From contig JBFFIE010000041.1 of NCBI GenBank assembly GCA_041556555.1, forward strand, positions 1 to 16,128: a stretch of DNA of 16,128 nucleotides. Reading direction: 5' to 3'. Each line of letters opens with the position of its first letter. Within the stretch, counting starts at the first letter, position 1. This stretch comes from SZUA-592 sp041556555. GTDB taxonomy: Bacteria > Pseudomonadota > Gammaproteobacteria > Eutrophobiales > Eutrophobiaceae. The notes beneath the pieces were generated by a model. It was not told the DNA's origin. It saw nothing but the letters and a program-made list of their open reading frames with translations, and did no database searches. The position numbers were made by a program, and so were the translations under genes. Below are positions 7,335-13,956 of this stretch, in pieces.

Positions 7335-7868
7335 TTAAGCCTTTTTGGCTTCCTTACGGATAATACGTTCACCTGTATAACGAACGCCTTTGCCCTTGTA
7401 AGGTTCCGGCGGACGGTAGTCACGAATGTTGGCTGCCACCTGACCGACTTTTTGCTTATCCATCCCCTTGACAATAATTTCGGTCTGGGACGGCGTTTCA
7501 ATCGTTATTCCCTCGGGAATATTAAAATTGACCGGGTGAGAGAATCCCAGCGTAAGGTTCAGAACCTTGCCCTGGGCCTGGGCACGGTAACCTACACCAT
7601 TGATCTCAAGCTTGCGTTCAAATCCATCACTAACACCGGTTACCATGTTCTGTATCAATGCCCTGGTTGTTCCCGAGAGTGCCCTGGCATTTTTTGAGTT
7701 ATTCCTGGCTGCGAACTTCAACAGGCCATCCTCCTGCTTCACATCAACCAGGGGGTGTGCGTCATGTTTCATCTCACCATTTTTACCCTTTACCACAACA
7801 CTACTGCCGTTGATAGTCACTTCTACGCCTGAGGGCAGGGTAATTGGATTATTTGCAATTCTGGACAT
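7335..7868 (-). CDS. rplF: 50S ribosomal protein L6
   Basis: This 177-residue protein matches the E. coli length exactly. It begins MSRIANNPITLPSGVEVTI and shows the duplicated L6 fold; the second half carries the RNA-binding signature around RPPEPYKGKGVRYTGE (about 151-166). L6 lies near the factor-binding region next to the sarcin-ricin loop. The rpsH-rplF-rplR order is standard, with 12- and 5-nt spacers. Confidence 0.99.
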   Translation of the reverse strand: MSRIANNPITLPSGVEVTINGSSVVVKGKNGEMKHDAHPLVDVKQEDGLLKFAARNNSKNARALSGTTRALIQNMVTGVSDGFERKLEINGVGYRAQAQGKVLNLTLGFSHPVNFNIPEGITIETPSQTEIIVKGMDKQKVGQVAANIRDYRPPEPYKGKGVRYTGERIIRKEAKKA

Positions 7869-7880
7869 CGTTATCTCTCA

Positions 7881-8276
7881 TCAAGCGACGATACAAAGTA
7901 CTTCACCGCCAATGCCTTCAGCACGAGCTGATTTATCTGTCATCACACCTTTTGAGGTGGAAATAATAGCTGTTCCAAATCCACCAAGAACTTTAGGCAT
8001 ATTGTCATGTGATTTGTAGCTGCGCAGGCTTGGCTTGCTAACCCGGAGTAATTTCTCAATTACAGGTTTGCCTTCAAAATACTTCAAATCAATCGACAAG
8101 GTCGGCTTGTTATCGTTCTCCTGGACCTGGTAGCCGATAATGTATCCTTCCTGTTTCAGTATTTCGGCAATAGATACTTTCAGTTTTGATGAAGGCATAA
8201 CAACACTGGTTCTTGCCCTGGCCTGACCATTGCGAATCTGGCACAACATATCTGATATCGGATCCTGCATACTCAT
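7881..8276 (-). CDS. rpsH: 30S ribosomal protein S8
   Basis: This 131-residue protein (E. coli 130) begins MSMQDPISDMLCQIRNGQ and has the diagnostic C-terminal STSKGVMTD and EGIGGEVLCIVA blocks. S8 is a primary 16S rRNA binder (helix 21), and in E. coli it represses the spc operon by binding mRNA near the rplE start. A GGGAG Shine-Dalgarno at 8285-8289 lies 8 nt before the first ATG, supporting this start over the second ATG two codons later. Unlike every other gene pair here, rpsH is separated from its upstream neighbour by a 135-nt spacer, so its translation probably is not coupled to rpsN. Confidence 0.98.
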   Translation of the reverse strand: MSMQDPISDMLCQIRNGQARARTSVVMPSSKLKVSIAEILKQEGYIIGYQVQENDNKPTLSIDLKYFEGKPVIEKLLRVSKPSLRSYKSHDNMPKVLGGFGTAIISTSKGVMTDKSARAEGIGGEVLCIVA

Positions 8277-8279
8277 GCA
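8266..8279 (-). promoter_or_regulatory. Small inverted repeat over the rpsH start codon
   Basis: On the mRNA strand TGCAT and ATGCA flank the tetraloop GAGT, so the rpsH AUG falls within the 5' arm of a possible 5-bp stem. A stem this short can arise by chance; it matters only in combination with the larger hairpin just upstream. Confidence 0.2.
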
Positions 8280-8305
8280 CTTCGCTCCCAGTCATAAGCC
8301 ACAAA

Positions 8306-8323
8306 CATCTGTCCAGCCAGATG
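8306..8323 (-). promoter_or_regulatory. Hairpin in the rpsN-rpsH spacer
   Basis: The mRNA reads CATCTG, loop GCTGGA, CAGATG: a perfect 6-bp stem that two flanking G-U pairs can extend. It lies 30 nt before the rpsH start and about 16 nt before its Shine-Dalgarno. There is no U-tract after it, so it is not a normal terminator. It may be an mRNA control or processing element for the distal spc genes; S8 binding is a possibility but I cannot align it convincingly with helix 21 of 16S rRNA. Confidence 0.4.
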
Positions 8324-8339
8324 CCATACCCTATTGCTG

Positions 8340-8371
8340 AATATATGATGTTTATTTCTCATGTTTATCAA
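8340..8371 (-). promoter_or_regulatory. Possible weak internal promoter before rpsH
   Basis: On the minus strand TTGATA (8371-8366, four of six matches to the -35 consensus) is followed by an AT-rich run with CATATA after 18 nt or TATATT after 20 nt. The better -10 match has poor spacing and the better spacing has a poor -10, so this is only a candidate. It is the most AT-rich stretch within the operon. Confidence 0.2.
8348..8368. repeat. Short direct repeat ATGTTTAT x2
   Basis: ATGTTTAT occurs at 8348-8355 and 8361-8368, separated by TTCTC. It adds to the repetitive, AT-rich character of the rpsN-rpsH spacer and overlaps the possible promoter. Confidence 0.4.
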
Positions 8372-8376
8372 TGTCT

Positions 8377-8410
8377 CTACTTGCTAGTTGCTTGTCGCCA
8401 GTTGCTGTTG
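8377..8410. repeat. Degenerate heptamer tandem repeat, about five units
   Basis: Successive 7-mers read CTACTTG, CTAGTTG, CTTGTCG, CCAGTTG, then CTGTTG with one base missing. Against a consensus CTAGTTG these carry 1, 0, 2, 1 and one-deletion differences. The array starts immediately next to the rpsN stop codon (8412-8414) and fills 34 nt of the spacer. It resembles in design the heptanucleotide short tandem repeats described in cyanobacterial intergenic regions, though with a different unit. Confidence 0.6.
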
Positions 8411-8411
8411 T

Positions 8412-8717
8412 TTACCAGCTTGCCTTGACCAACCCGGGTATGTCTCCGCGCATGGCAGCTTCACGTAACTTATTCCTGGCCAGACCAAACTTACGGTAAT
8501 AACCGTGAGGACGACCAGTCAGATTACAACGATTCCTCAATCTCGAAGGACTGGAATCACGCGGAAGCATATTAAGCTTTTTCCTCGCTTCAGCCCGTTC
8601 CTGTTCACTTAAAGAGGAATCAACAATTTTTGCCTTCAAGTCATTACGTTTCCCGGCGTATTTTGCCACCAGCTTCATTCGCTTGATTTCCCGGTTAACC
8701 ATTGCTGTTTTAGCCAT
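8412..8717 (-). CDS. rpsN: 30S ribosomal protein S14, zinc-free long form
   Basis: This 101-residue protein (same as E. coli S14) has the conserved C-terminal half: PRDSSPSRLRNRCNLTGRPH, GYYRKFGLARNKLREAA and PGLVKASW. It has a single cysteine in the RNRCNLTGRPH segment, so it lacks the paired CxxC ligands of the short zinc form. S14 is a late-assembling 30S head protein. It is 10 nt after rplE and is followed by the repeat-bearing 135-nt spacer. Confidence 0.99.
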   Translation of the reverse strand: MAKTAMVNREIKRMKLVAKYAGKRNDLKAKIVDSSLSEQERAEARKKLNMLPRDSSPSRLRNRCNLTGRPHGYYRKFGLARNKLREAAMRGDIPGLVKASW

Positions 8718-8727
8718 AATTCGATCC

Positions 8728-9267
8728 TTAACTACGAATTGGAAATTTAAACGCGGTTAGCAATGCGCGCGCTTCTTCATCTGTCTTTGCGGTTGTAGTA
8801 ATGGTGATATCCATGCCACGCAGGGTATCTATCTTATCGTAATCAATCTCGGGAAAAATGATCTGCTCTTTTACGCCAAGCGTATAATTTCCACGCCCAT
8901 CAAATGACTTCGGGCTGAAACCACGGAAATCACGTATCCGAGGAATTGCGACAGAAATCAGTCGATCCAGAAACTCATACATGCGTTCACGCCGCAAGGT
9001 GACTTTGCAACCAACAGGCCAGCCTTCACGAAGCTTGAAATTGGCAACAGATTTCCTGGACATGGTCACAATCGGTTTCTGACCACTGATCTTCGTCATG
9101 TCTTCCATGCCGTGTTCTATAATCTTTCTGTCAGCAATTGCCTCACCCAGACCCATATTTATAGTGATCTTGCTGATGCGCGGTATTTGCATCACAGAAC
9201 CATACTTGAACTGCTCTGCCAACTGTGGCGCAACCTTTTCGCGATAATATTCCTGTAACCTTGACAT
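8728..9267 (-). CDS. rplE: 50S ribosomal protein L5
   Basis: L5 binds 5S rRNA and forms an inter-subunit bridge with S13. The chosen start gives 179 residues beginning MSRLQEYYREKVAPQL, which aligns directly with the E. coli N-terminus (MAKLHDYYKDEV) and equals its length. Conserved motifs VMQIPRISKITINMGLGEA, SRKSVANFKLREGWPVG and RIRDFRGFSPKSFDGRGNY are present. A second in-frame ATG at 9288 would add seven residues and overlap rplX by 8 nt. The GAGG at 9279-9282, which spans the rplX stop codon, lies 11 nt before the 9267 ATG and supports the shorter form. Either start is possible; translation is likely coupled to rplX. Confidence 0.95.
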   Translation of the reverse strand: MSRLQEYYREKVAPQLAEQFKYGSVMQIPRISKITINMGLGEAIADRKIIEHGMEDMTKISGQKPIVTMSRKSVANFKLREGWPVGCKVTLRRERMYEFLDRLISVAIPRIRDFRGFSPKSFDGRGNYTLGVKEQIIFPEIDYDKIDTLRGMDITITTTAKTDEEARALLTAFKFPIRS

Positions 9268-9280
9268 CTCGTCTATGACC

Positions 9281-9601
9281 TCAGACATCCACTACTTCAT
9301 TATTGGATTTGAAATATCGCACCTTGCGGCCGTCTTCCAGTAGTTTGAATCCTATCCTGTCGGCCTTTTGAGTGACTGGATTAAAGATTGCCACATTCGA
9401 TACATCGAGTGGCATCTCCTTTTCAACAATACCGCCCGGAACACCTTGCATGGGATTACCTTTGGTATGGCGTTTTGCCATATTTATATTTTCAACGATG
9501 ACCTTGTCTTCGAGAGACAATACCTTTAAAACGGTACCTCTCTTGCCCTTGTCCTTACCGGCAAGGATGACAACCTCATCACCTTTCCTGATCCTGTGCA
9601 T
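9281..9601 (-). CDS. rplX: 50S ribosomal protein L24
   Basis: This 106-residue protein (E. coli 104) begins with a KOW motif (RIRKGDEVVILAGKDKGKRG, residues 3-22) and contains the GNPMQGVPGGIVEKEMPLDV and KADRIGF segments. L24 initiates 50S assembly at the 5' end of 23S rRNA and lies at the tunnel exit. It starts 2 nt after the rplN stop. In E. coli the S8 repressor site lies in the rplX-rplE junction; here that junction is only 13 nt. Confidence 0.98.
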   Translation of the reverse strand: MHRIRKGDEVVILAGKDKGKRGTVLKVLSLEDKVIVENINMAKRHTKGNPMQGVPGGIVEKEMPLDVSNVAIFNPVTQKADRIGFKLLEDGRKVRYFKSNNEVVDV

Positions 9602-9603
9602 GC

Positions 9604-9972
9604 TTATAAAACCTCTGGCGCAAGCGAAACAATCTTCATGAATGCTGCGCTTCTCAATTCACGCGTTACCGGGCCGAAAATTCGGGTACCTATCGGCTGT
9701 AACTGGTTATTCAGCAATACAGCAGCATTGGAATCAAAACGAATCAAAGATCCATCAGGTCTACGGACACCCTTACGGGTACGCACCACAACGGCATTAT
9801 AGATTTCGCCCTTCTTGACCTTGCCGCGGGCAATTGCTTCTTTCACGCTGACCTTAATGATATCTCCCACCCCGGCATAACGACGCTTGGAACCACCCAG
9901 TACTTTCACGCACATCAGGCGGCGGGCGCCGCTGTTGTCTGCGGCATCCAGAACTGTCTGCATTTGAATCAT
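9604..9972 (-). CDS. rplN: 50S ribosomal protein L14
   Basis: This 122-residue protein (E. coli 123) is highly conserved: MIQMQTVLDAADNSGARRLM, VKVLGGSKRRYAGVGDIIKV, RTRKGVRRPDGS and the C-terminal IGTRIFGPVTRELRS. L14 lies at the subunit interface near L19 and is the contact for the silencing factor RsfS. It opens the spc block, 21 nt after rpsQ. No separate promoter can be seen in so short a gap, so read-through from the S10 block is expected. Confidence 0.99.
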   Translation of the reverse strand: MIQMQTVLDAADNSGARRLMCVKVLGGSKRRYAGVGDIIKVSVKEAIARGKVKKGEIYNAVVVRTRKGVRRPDGSLIRFDSNAAVLLNNQLQPIGTRIFGPVTRELRSAAFMKIVSLAPEVL

Positions 9973-9993
9973 GCGTCGTTGTACCTCATTCTC

Positions 9994-10260
9994 TTAAATT
10001 ACCGGTGCCTTGGTGACAATTTTCTGCAGTCGCCAGGACTTGTTTTTGGATATCGGTCTCGATGATTCGATAATAACGATATCACCTTCGCTGCATTCAT
10101 TATTTTCATCATGCGCAAACAGCTTGGTCGAACGATTGATATACTTGCCGTAAAGCGGATGCTTCACAGTGCGTTCAATCAGTACGGAGATGGTCTTGTC
10201 CATCTTGTTACTCACCACCTGGCCCGTTAGTGTTTTAGGTCGTTTTTCAGCTTCAGTCAT
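9994..10260 (-). CDS. rpsQ: 30S ribosomal protein S17
   Basis: This 88-residue protein (E. coli 84) has the OB-fold signature LTGQVVSNKMDKTISVLIER, then KHPLYGKYI and DEN-NECSEGDIVIIESSRP. S17 is a primary 16S rRNA binder. Its ATG overlaps the last base of the rpmC stop codon (TAATG), a typical coupled junction. It closes the S10 block. Confidence 0.99.
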   Translation of the reverse strand: MTEAEKRPKTLTGQVVSNKMDKTISVLIERTVKHPLYGKYINRSTKLFAHDENNECSEGDIVIIESSRPISKNKSWRLQKIVTKAPVI

Positions 10261-10457
10261 TATCTAGCACCTGCTTCCATTTCAGCCATTACAGTCTTGA
10301 TTCTTGCAATCTCGCGACGAACACGAGTCACTTCACTGGGCTTGCCCAGCTGTCCAGTACCCTTTTGCATACGCAGGTTAAATTGCTCCCGACGCAATTC
10401 AAGCAGCATTTTTTTCAATTCTTCGCTTTTCTTTTTTCTTAATTCTGCCGCGTTCAT
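10260..10457 (-). CDS. rpmC: 50S ribosomal protein L29
   Basis: This 65-residue two-helix protein (E. coli 63) has the LKKMLLELRREQFNLRMQK and SEVTRVRREIARIKTVM segments typical of L29, which sits at the nascent-chain exit next to L23 and contributes to the docking site of SRP and trigger factor. Both ends are TAATG overlaps of one base (with rplP upstream and rpsQ downstream), so the three genes are tightly coupled. Confidence 0.98.
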   Translation of the reverse strand: MNAAELRKKKSEELKKMLLELRREQFNLRMQKGTGQLGKPSEVTRVRREIARIKTVMAEMEAGAR

Positions 10458-10870
10458 TAGAGTAATGTCCTGTTAACAAAGGTTGTCCTAACGGGCAACT
10501 TGGCGGCAGCGAGGCGAAATGCGTCCCTGGCCTGTTCTTCGCTGATACCTTCAATCTCATAAAGCACACGGCCTGGCTGTATCTGTGCAACCCAATATTC
10601 AACATTACCCTTACCCTTACCCATGCGAACTTCAATCGGCTTCTTCGTTATCGGCTTGTCCGGGAATATCCGGATCCAGACCTTGCCACCACGCTTTACA
10701 CTACGGGTAATGGCACGTCGCGCAGCCTCGATTTGCCGGGCGGTAATACGTCCACGGGAAACCGCTTTCAGCCCGAACTCACCAAAACTAACCTTATTTC
10801 CGCCCTTGGCCATGCCGCGGTTGCGCATCTTTTGCTGCTTTCTATATTTTGTTTTCTTCGGCTGTAACAC
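10457..10870 (-). CDS. rplP: 50S ribosomal protein L16
   Basis: This 137-residue protein (E. coli 136) begins MLQPKKTKYRKQQKMRNRG and has the conserved RMGKGKGNVEYWV segment and a C-terminal AAAKLP. L16 organises the A-site side of the peptidyl-transferase region and binds tRNA. Arg82 (VRMGKG) corresponds to E. coli Arg81, which is hydroxylated by the YcfD/RoxA oxygenase, so the modification site is kept. It is 12 nt after rpsC. Confidence 0.99.
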   Translation of the reverse strand: MLQPKKTKYRKQQKMRNRGMAKGGNKVSFGEFGLKAVSRGRITARQIEAARRAITRSVKRGGKVWIRIFPDKPITKKPIEVRMGKGKGNVEYWVAQIQPGRVLYEIEGISEEQARDAFRLAAAKLPVRTTFVNRTLL

Positions 10871-10882
10871 GTTAACTCACCA

Positions 10883-11563
10883 TCAGCTTGTAGTCGTTGA
10901 TTCCTGTGAAGCTTCCTCGTCTTCCAGTTCCGGTCGACCAAAGATTTCTCCTTTGAATATCCACACCTTGATGCCAATCACACCGTATGTGGTATAGGAT
11001 TCGGCAAAACCATAATCAATATCGGCCCGCAGTGTGTGCAGGGGCACACGGCCTTCGCGGTACCATTCTGAACGGGCAATTTCTGCACCATTCAGGCGAC
11101 CACTTACGTTTATCTTTATGCCCTGGGCCCCCAGGCGCATGGTATTGTTTACTGCACGTTTCATGGCACGCCGGAACATGATGCGGCGCTCAATCTGCTG
11201 GGCAACACTCTCAGCTACCAGATAGGCGTCCAGTTCCGGTTTGCGGATCTCCTCAACACTGACCTGTGCCGGGATGCCCATCATCTCGGATATTTCCATG
11301 CGCAGTCTTTCAATATCTTCGCCTTTCTTGCCAATAACAATACCTGGCCTGGCCGTATGAATGATGATCCTTGCGTTATTGGCCGGACGTTCAATCTGGA
11401 TACGACTGACTGACGCATTGGCAAGTTTCTTGCGGAGGAATTCCCTGACCTTTATGTCAGTATGCAAATAGCCCGCATATTCCTTGCTATCAGCATACCA
11501 GGTGGAAGTCCAATCCTTGATAATGCCAAGCCTGATGCCTGTCGGATGTACTTTTTGACCCAT
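10883..11563 (-). CDS. rpsC: 30S ribosomal protein S3
   Basis: The chosen ATG gives 226 residues beginning MGQKVHPTGIRLGIIKDW, the invariant S3 N-terminus, and follows a GTGAG ribosome-binding sequence that overlaps the rplV stop. The frame is open to 11590, but those nine residues would overlap rplV and are not conserved. The type-II KH domain carries the GxxG motif in GIVIGKKGEDIERLR (about 74-88), and the C-terminal domain has GAEIARSEWYREGRVPLHTL. S3 lies at the mRNA entry channel and has helicase activity with S4 and S5. The acidic tail (LEDEEASQESTTTS) is variable. Confidence 0.98.
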   Translation of the reverse strand: MGQKVHPTGIRLGIIKDWTSTWYADSKEYAGYLHTDIKVREFLRKKLANASVSRIQIERPANNARIIIHTARPGIVIGKKGEDIERLRMEISEMMGIPAQVSVEEIRKPELDAYLVAESVAQQIERRIMFRRAMKRAVNNTMRLGAQGIKINVSGRLNGAEIARSEWYREGRVPLHTLRADIDYGFAESYTTYGVIGIKVWIFKGEIFGRPELEDEEASQESTTTS

Positions 11564-11570
11564 TAGTTTC

Positions 11571-11909
11571 TCACTTGTCGGTTTCTGCAACGGTCACCGT
11601 AACGTGACTCGTTCTCTTCAAAATTCTGTCGGCACGGCCACGTGCCCGGGGTCGCAGTCGCTTGATAGCGGGCCCCTGATCAACGCAGATGGTCTTGACT
11701 GTCAATGCATCGATATCTGCGCCATCATTGTGTTCTGCATTTGCGATAGCTGATTCCAGCAGTTTTTTCAGAACTGTTGCCGCCTTCTTGTTACTGAAAC
11801 TCAGAAGGTTAAGCGCCTTGTCTACCTGCAGGCCACGGATCTGATCGGCTACCAATCGCATTTTCTGTGGCGCCAAACGGCTGAATTTTAATGTTGCTGA
11901 TGTAGTCAT
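11571..11909 (-). CDS. rplV: 50S ribosomal protein L22
   Basis: This 112-residue protein (E. coli 110) has the SRLAPQKMRLVADQIRG start, AIANAEHNDGAD, and the long beta-hairpin around KRLRPRARGRADRILKRTSH (about 82-101) that lines the exit tunnel. Macrolide resistance and SecM/TnaC stalling map to this hairpin in E. coli; its sequence here is ordinary. It starts 2 nt after rpsS. Confidence 0.99.
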   Translation of the reverse strand: MTTSATLKFSRLAPQKMRLVADQIRGLQVDKALNLLSFSNKKAATVLKKLLESAIANAEHNDGADIDALTVKTICVDQGPAIKRLRPRARGRADRILKRTSHVTVTVAETDK

Positions 11910-11911
11910 GA

Positions 11912-12184
11912 TTATTTTGTCTTCTTGTCAGCTGAGTGCCCACGGAAAGTACGAGTAACAGCAAACTCACCCAGCTTGTGGCCAACCATGTTTTCCGAAA
12001 TCAACACCGGGACATGATCGCGGCCGTTATGTACCGCAATAGTTAATCCAACCATGTCCGGTAAAATCATGGAACGGCGAGACCAGGTCTTCACCGGGCG
12101 CTTGTCATTACCGGCCCTGGCGGCTTCAACCTTGGCGGCCAGGTGATGGTCAACAAATGGGCCTTTTCTAATTGAACGTGGCAC
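11912..12184 (-). CDS. rpsS: 30S ribosomal protein S19
   Basis: This 90-residue protein (E. coli 92) reads MPRSIRKGPFVDHHL, with TWSRRSMILPDMVGLTIAVHNG, VPVLISENMVGHKLGEFAVT and RTFRGHS. S19 pairs with S13 in the 30S head and contacts the A-site finger of 23S rRNA. It is 12 nt after rplB and 2 nt before rplV. Confidence 0.99.
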   Translation of the reverse strand: MPRSIRKGPFVDHHLAAKVEAARAGNDKRPVKTWSRRSMILPDMVGLTIAVHNGRDHVPVLISENMVGHKLGEFAVTRTFRGHSADKKTK

Positions 12185-12196
12185 GATCTTCCTCGT

Positions 12197-13021
12197 TTAT
12201 TTCTTTCTTCGGTTAACAATCATATTATCAGAACGCTTGTTGGTACGGGTCTTATATCCCTTGGTCGGCTGGCCCCAGGGAGTACACGGGTGACGGCCAC
12301 CAGAGGTTCGGCCTTCACCACCACCATGTGGATGATCCACCGGGTTCATGGCCACACCGCGCACGGTCGGACGAATACCTCGCCAGCGTGTTGCACCGGC
12401 CTTACCAAGGGCGCGTAGAGAATGCTCACCGTTGCCAACTTCACCAATCGTTGCGCGGCAGTCAGACATGACCTTCCGCATTTCGCCGGATCGCAACCTT
12501 AATGTGCTGTGTATGCCTTCACGGGCAACCAGTTGCACGGCCGCACCGGCACTTCTCGCAATCTGGGCGCCCTTGCCCGGCTTCATTTCCACGCAATGCA
12601 GGGTGGTACCAACCGGAATATTACGCAGAGGCAGACAGTTACCGGGCTTGATTGCAGCATCGGTACCGGACATCAGTTCAGTACCCGCGGAAATCCCCTT
12701 TGGCGCAATGATGTAACGCCTTTCGCCGTCAGCATATAACAGCAGGGCGATGTGAGCTGACCGGTTAGGGTCATACTCTATGCGTTCTACTTTTGCAGGG
12801 ACCGAATCCTTGTCGCGCTTGAAATCAATCAAACGGTAGCGCTGTTTTGCACCGCCACCTCGATGCCTGACAGTGATCCGTCCATTGTTATTGCGACCGG
12901 ATTTCTTGACCTGTTTCTCAAGCAAGGGCTCATACGGACTGCCCTTGAACAGATCAGGGGTCACAATCTTGATTTGTGAACGTTTACCTGCAGATGTCGG
13001 TTTTGGTTTAACAATTGCCAT
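12197..13021 (-). CDS. rplB: 50S ribosomal protein L2
   Basis: This 274-residue protein (E. coli 273) is one of the most conserved ribosomal proteins and is required for subunit association and peptidyl-transferase function. The RNA-binding core contains GRITVRHRGGGAKQRYR (about 48-64) and an SH3-like domain. The C-terminal NPVDHPHGGGEGRTSGGRHP includes the functionally important His equivalent to E. coli His229. The basic tail (NKRSDNMIVNRRKK) is intact. It is 14 nt after rplW. Confidence 0.99.
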   Translation of the reverse strand: MAIVKPKPTSAGKRSQIKIVTPDLFKGSPYEPLLEKQVKKSGRNNNGRITVRHRGGGAKQRYRLIDFKRDKDSVPAKVERIEYDPNRSAHIALLLYADGERRYIIAPKGISAGTELMSGTDAAIKPGNCLPLRNIPVGTTLHCVEMKPGKGAQIARSAGAAVQLVAREGIHSTLRLRSGEMRKVMSDCRATIGEVGNGEHSLRALGKAGATRWRGIRPTVRGVAMNPVDHPHGGGEGRTSGGRHPCTPWGQPTKGYKTRTNKRSDNMIVNRRKK

Positions 13022-13035
13022 CGTGTTTTACCGCT

Positions 13036-13332
13036 TTATTGCGCTCCCATGAAGTCGATATCAAAGCCGGATTTCAGCTTTACATACGCTTTTTTCCAAC
13101 CAGGACGCTTTCCTGGTTCATTCTTGAACATCTTGCGCTTGCCTTTAACATTGGAGACTTGTACCGAAGCGACCTCGACTTCAAACATTTTTTCAACTGC
13201 CTTTTTAATCTCGCTTTTGTTGGCATTTACAGCAACCTTGAAGACAAACTGGTTGTGTTTGTCAGCCACCATGGTGCTCTTTTCGGAGATGCAAGGCTCC
13301 TTGAGCAGGGTAATCAATCGTTCTTCGTTCAT
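13036..13332 (-). CDS. rplW: 50S ribosomal protein L23
   Basis: L23 sits at the tunnel exit and is the docking site for trigger factor and SRP. The chosen start gives 98 residues beginning MNEERLITLLKEPCISEKS, which matches the usual family N-terminus, and creates an ATGA overlap with the rplD stop. A GAGG at 13343-13346 lies 10 nt before this ATG but only 1 nt before the alternative ATG at 13341, which would give 101 residues. The shorter form is therefore preferred. Conserved segments VFKVAVNANKSEIKKAVE and GKRPGWKKAYVKL are present. Confidence 0.95.
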   Translation of the reverse strand: MNEERLITLLKEPCISEKSTMVADKHNQFVFKVAVNANKSEIKKAVEKMFEVEVASVQVSNVKGKRKMFKNEPGKRPGWKKAYVKLKSGFDIDFMGAQ

Positions 13333-13946
13333 GCCAGCCATGCCTCGACTTTTTCAAGCGCCGGTTTGGTCATTAATACTTTTTCATAGCCAATCAGGGT
13401 GTATGGATTGATTTCCTGTGTATCCACAACATCAACACAGGGTATATTCCTTGAGGCCAGATAGAGGTTTTCGTTGATTTCGTCGGTAATTATCAAAACT
13501 TCCTTGAGTTTCATGCTATCCAGTTTCTCAACCAGTGCCTTGGTCTTCGGACTGTCCATCTTTACATCATCAATAAAAATCAACCTTTCCTGTCTGGACA
13601 GCTCTGCCAGAATCGAGCGAATGGCTCCACGATACATCTTCTTGTTAACCTTCTTGCTGTAATCCCTCGGCTTTGCTGCAAAGGTGATACCACCTGAACG
13701 CCATATTGGACTTCTGATGGTACCGGCACGTGCTCGTCCCAAGCCCTTCTGGCGCCAGGGCTTCCTGCCGCCGCCCCGCGCTTCTGAACGGGTCTTCTGG
13801 GCCTTGGTGCCGGCACGACTTGCCGAAAGGTAGGAAGTCACGACCTGATGAATCAATGCCTCGTTGTAAGGTGCATCAAAAATCGAATCAGGCACCTTCA
13901 GCTTCGCAGTACTTTTCTTGTTAAAACTGTGCAATTTAAGTTCCAT
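13329..13946 (-). CDS. rplD: 50S ribosomal protein L4
   Basis: The chosen ATG gives 205 residues (E. coli 201) beginning MELKLHSFNKKST, preceded by a GAGAG ribosome-binding site just after the rplC stop. The open frame reaches 14009, but that extension overlaps rplC and is not conserved. The long internal loop (about 44-95), with GGGRKPWRQKGLGRARAGTI and SPIWRSGG, reaches into the exit tunnel and has the unmutated sequence at the macrolide region. In E. coli L4 represses its own operon through the S10 leader and attenuator; the tuf-rpsJ gap here leaves no room for such a leader. It overlaps rplW by 4 nt. Confidence 0.98.
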   Translation of the reverse strand: MELKLHSFNKKSTAKLKVPDSIFDAPYNEALIHQVVTSYLSASRAGTKAQKTRSEARGGGRKPWRQKGLGRARAGTIRSPIWRSGGITFAAKPRDYSKKVNKKMYRGAIRSILAELSRQERLIFIDDVKMDSPKTKALVEKLDSMKLKEVLIITDEINENLYLASRNIPCVDVVDTQEINPYTLIGYEKVLMTKPALEKVEAWLA

Positions 13947-13956
13947 ACGTCTTCTC

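Noticed and set aside
8306..8323. Intrinsic terminator inside the spc block
   Set aside because: The hairpin has no U-tract behind it and essential genes including secY follow, so termination here is unlikely.
8213..8428. A 71-codon plus-strand frame across the rpsN-rpsH spacer
   Set aside because: It runs antisense into both rpsH and rpsN, has no visible ribosome-binding site of note, and encodes no recognisable protein. I treat the spacer as non-coding.
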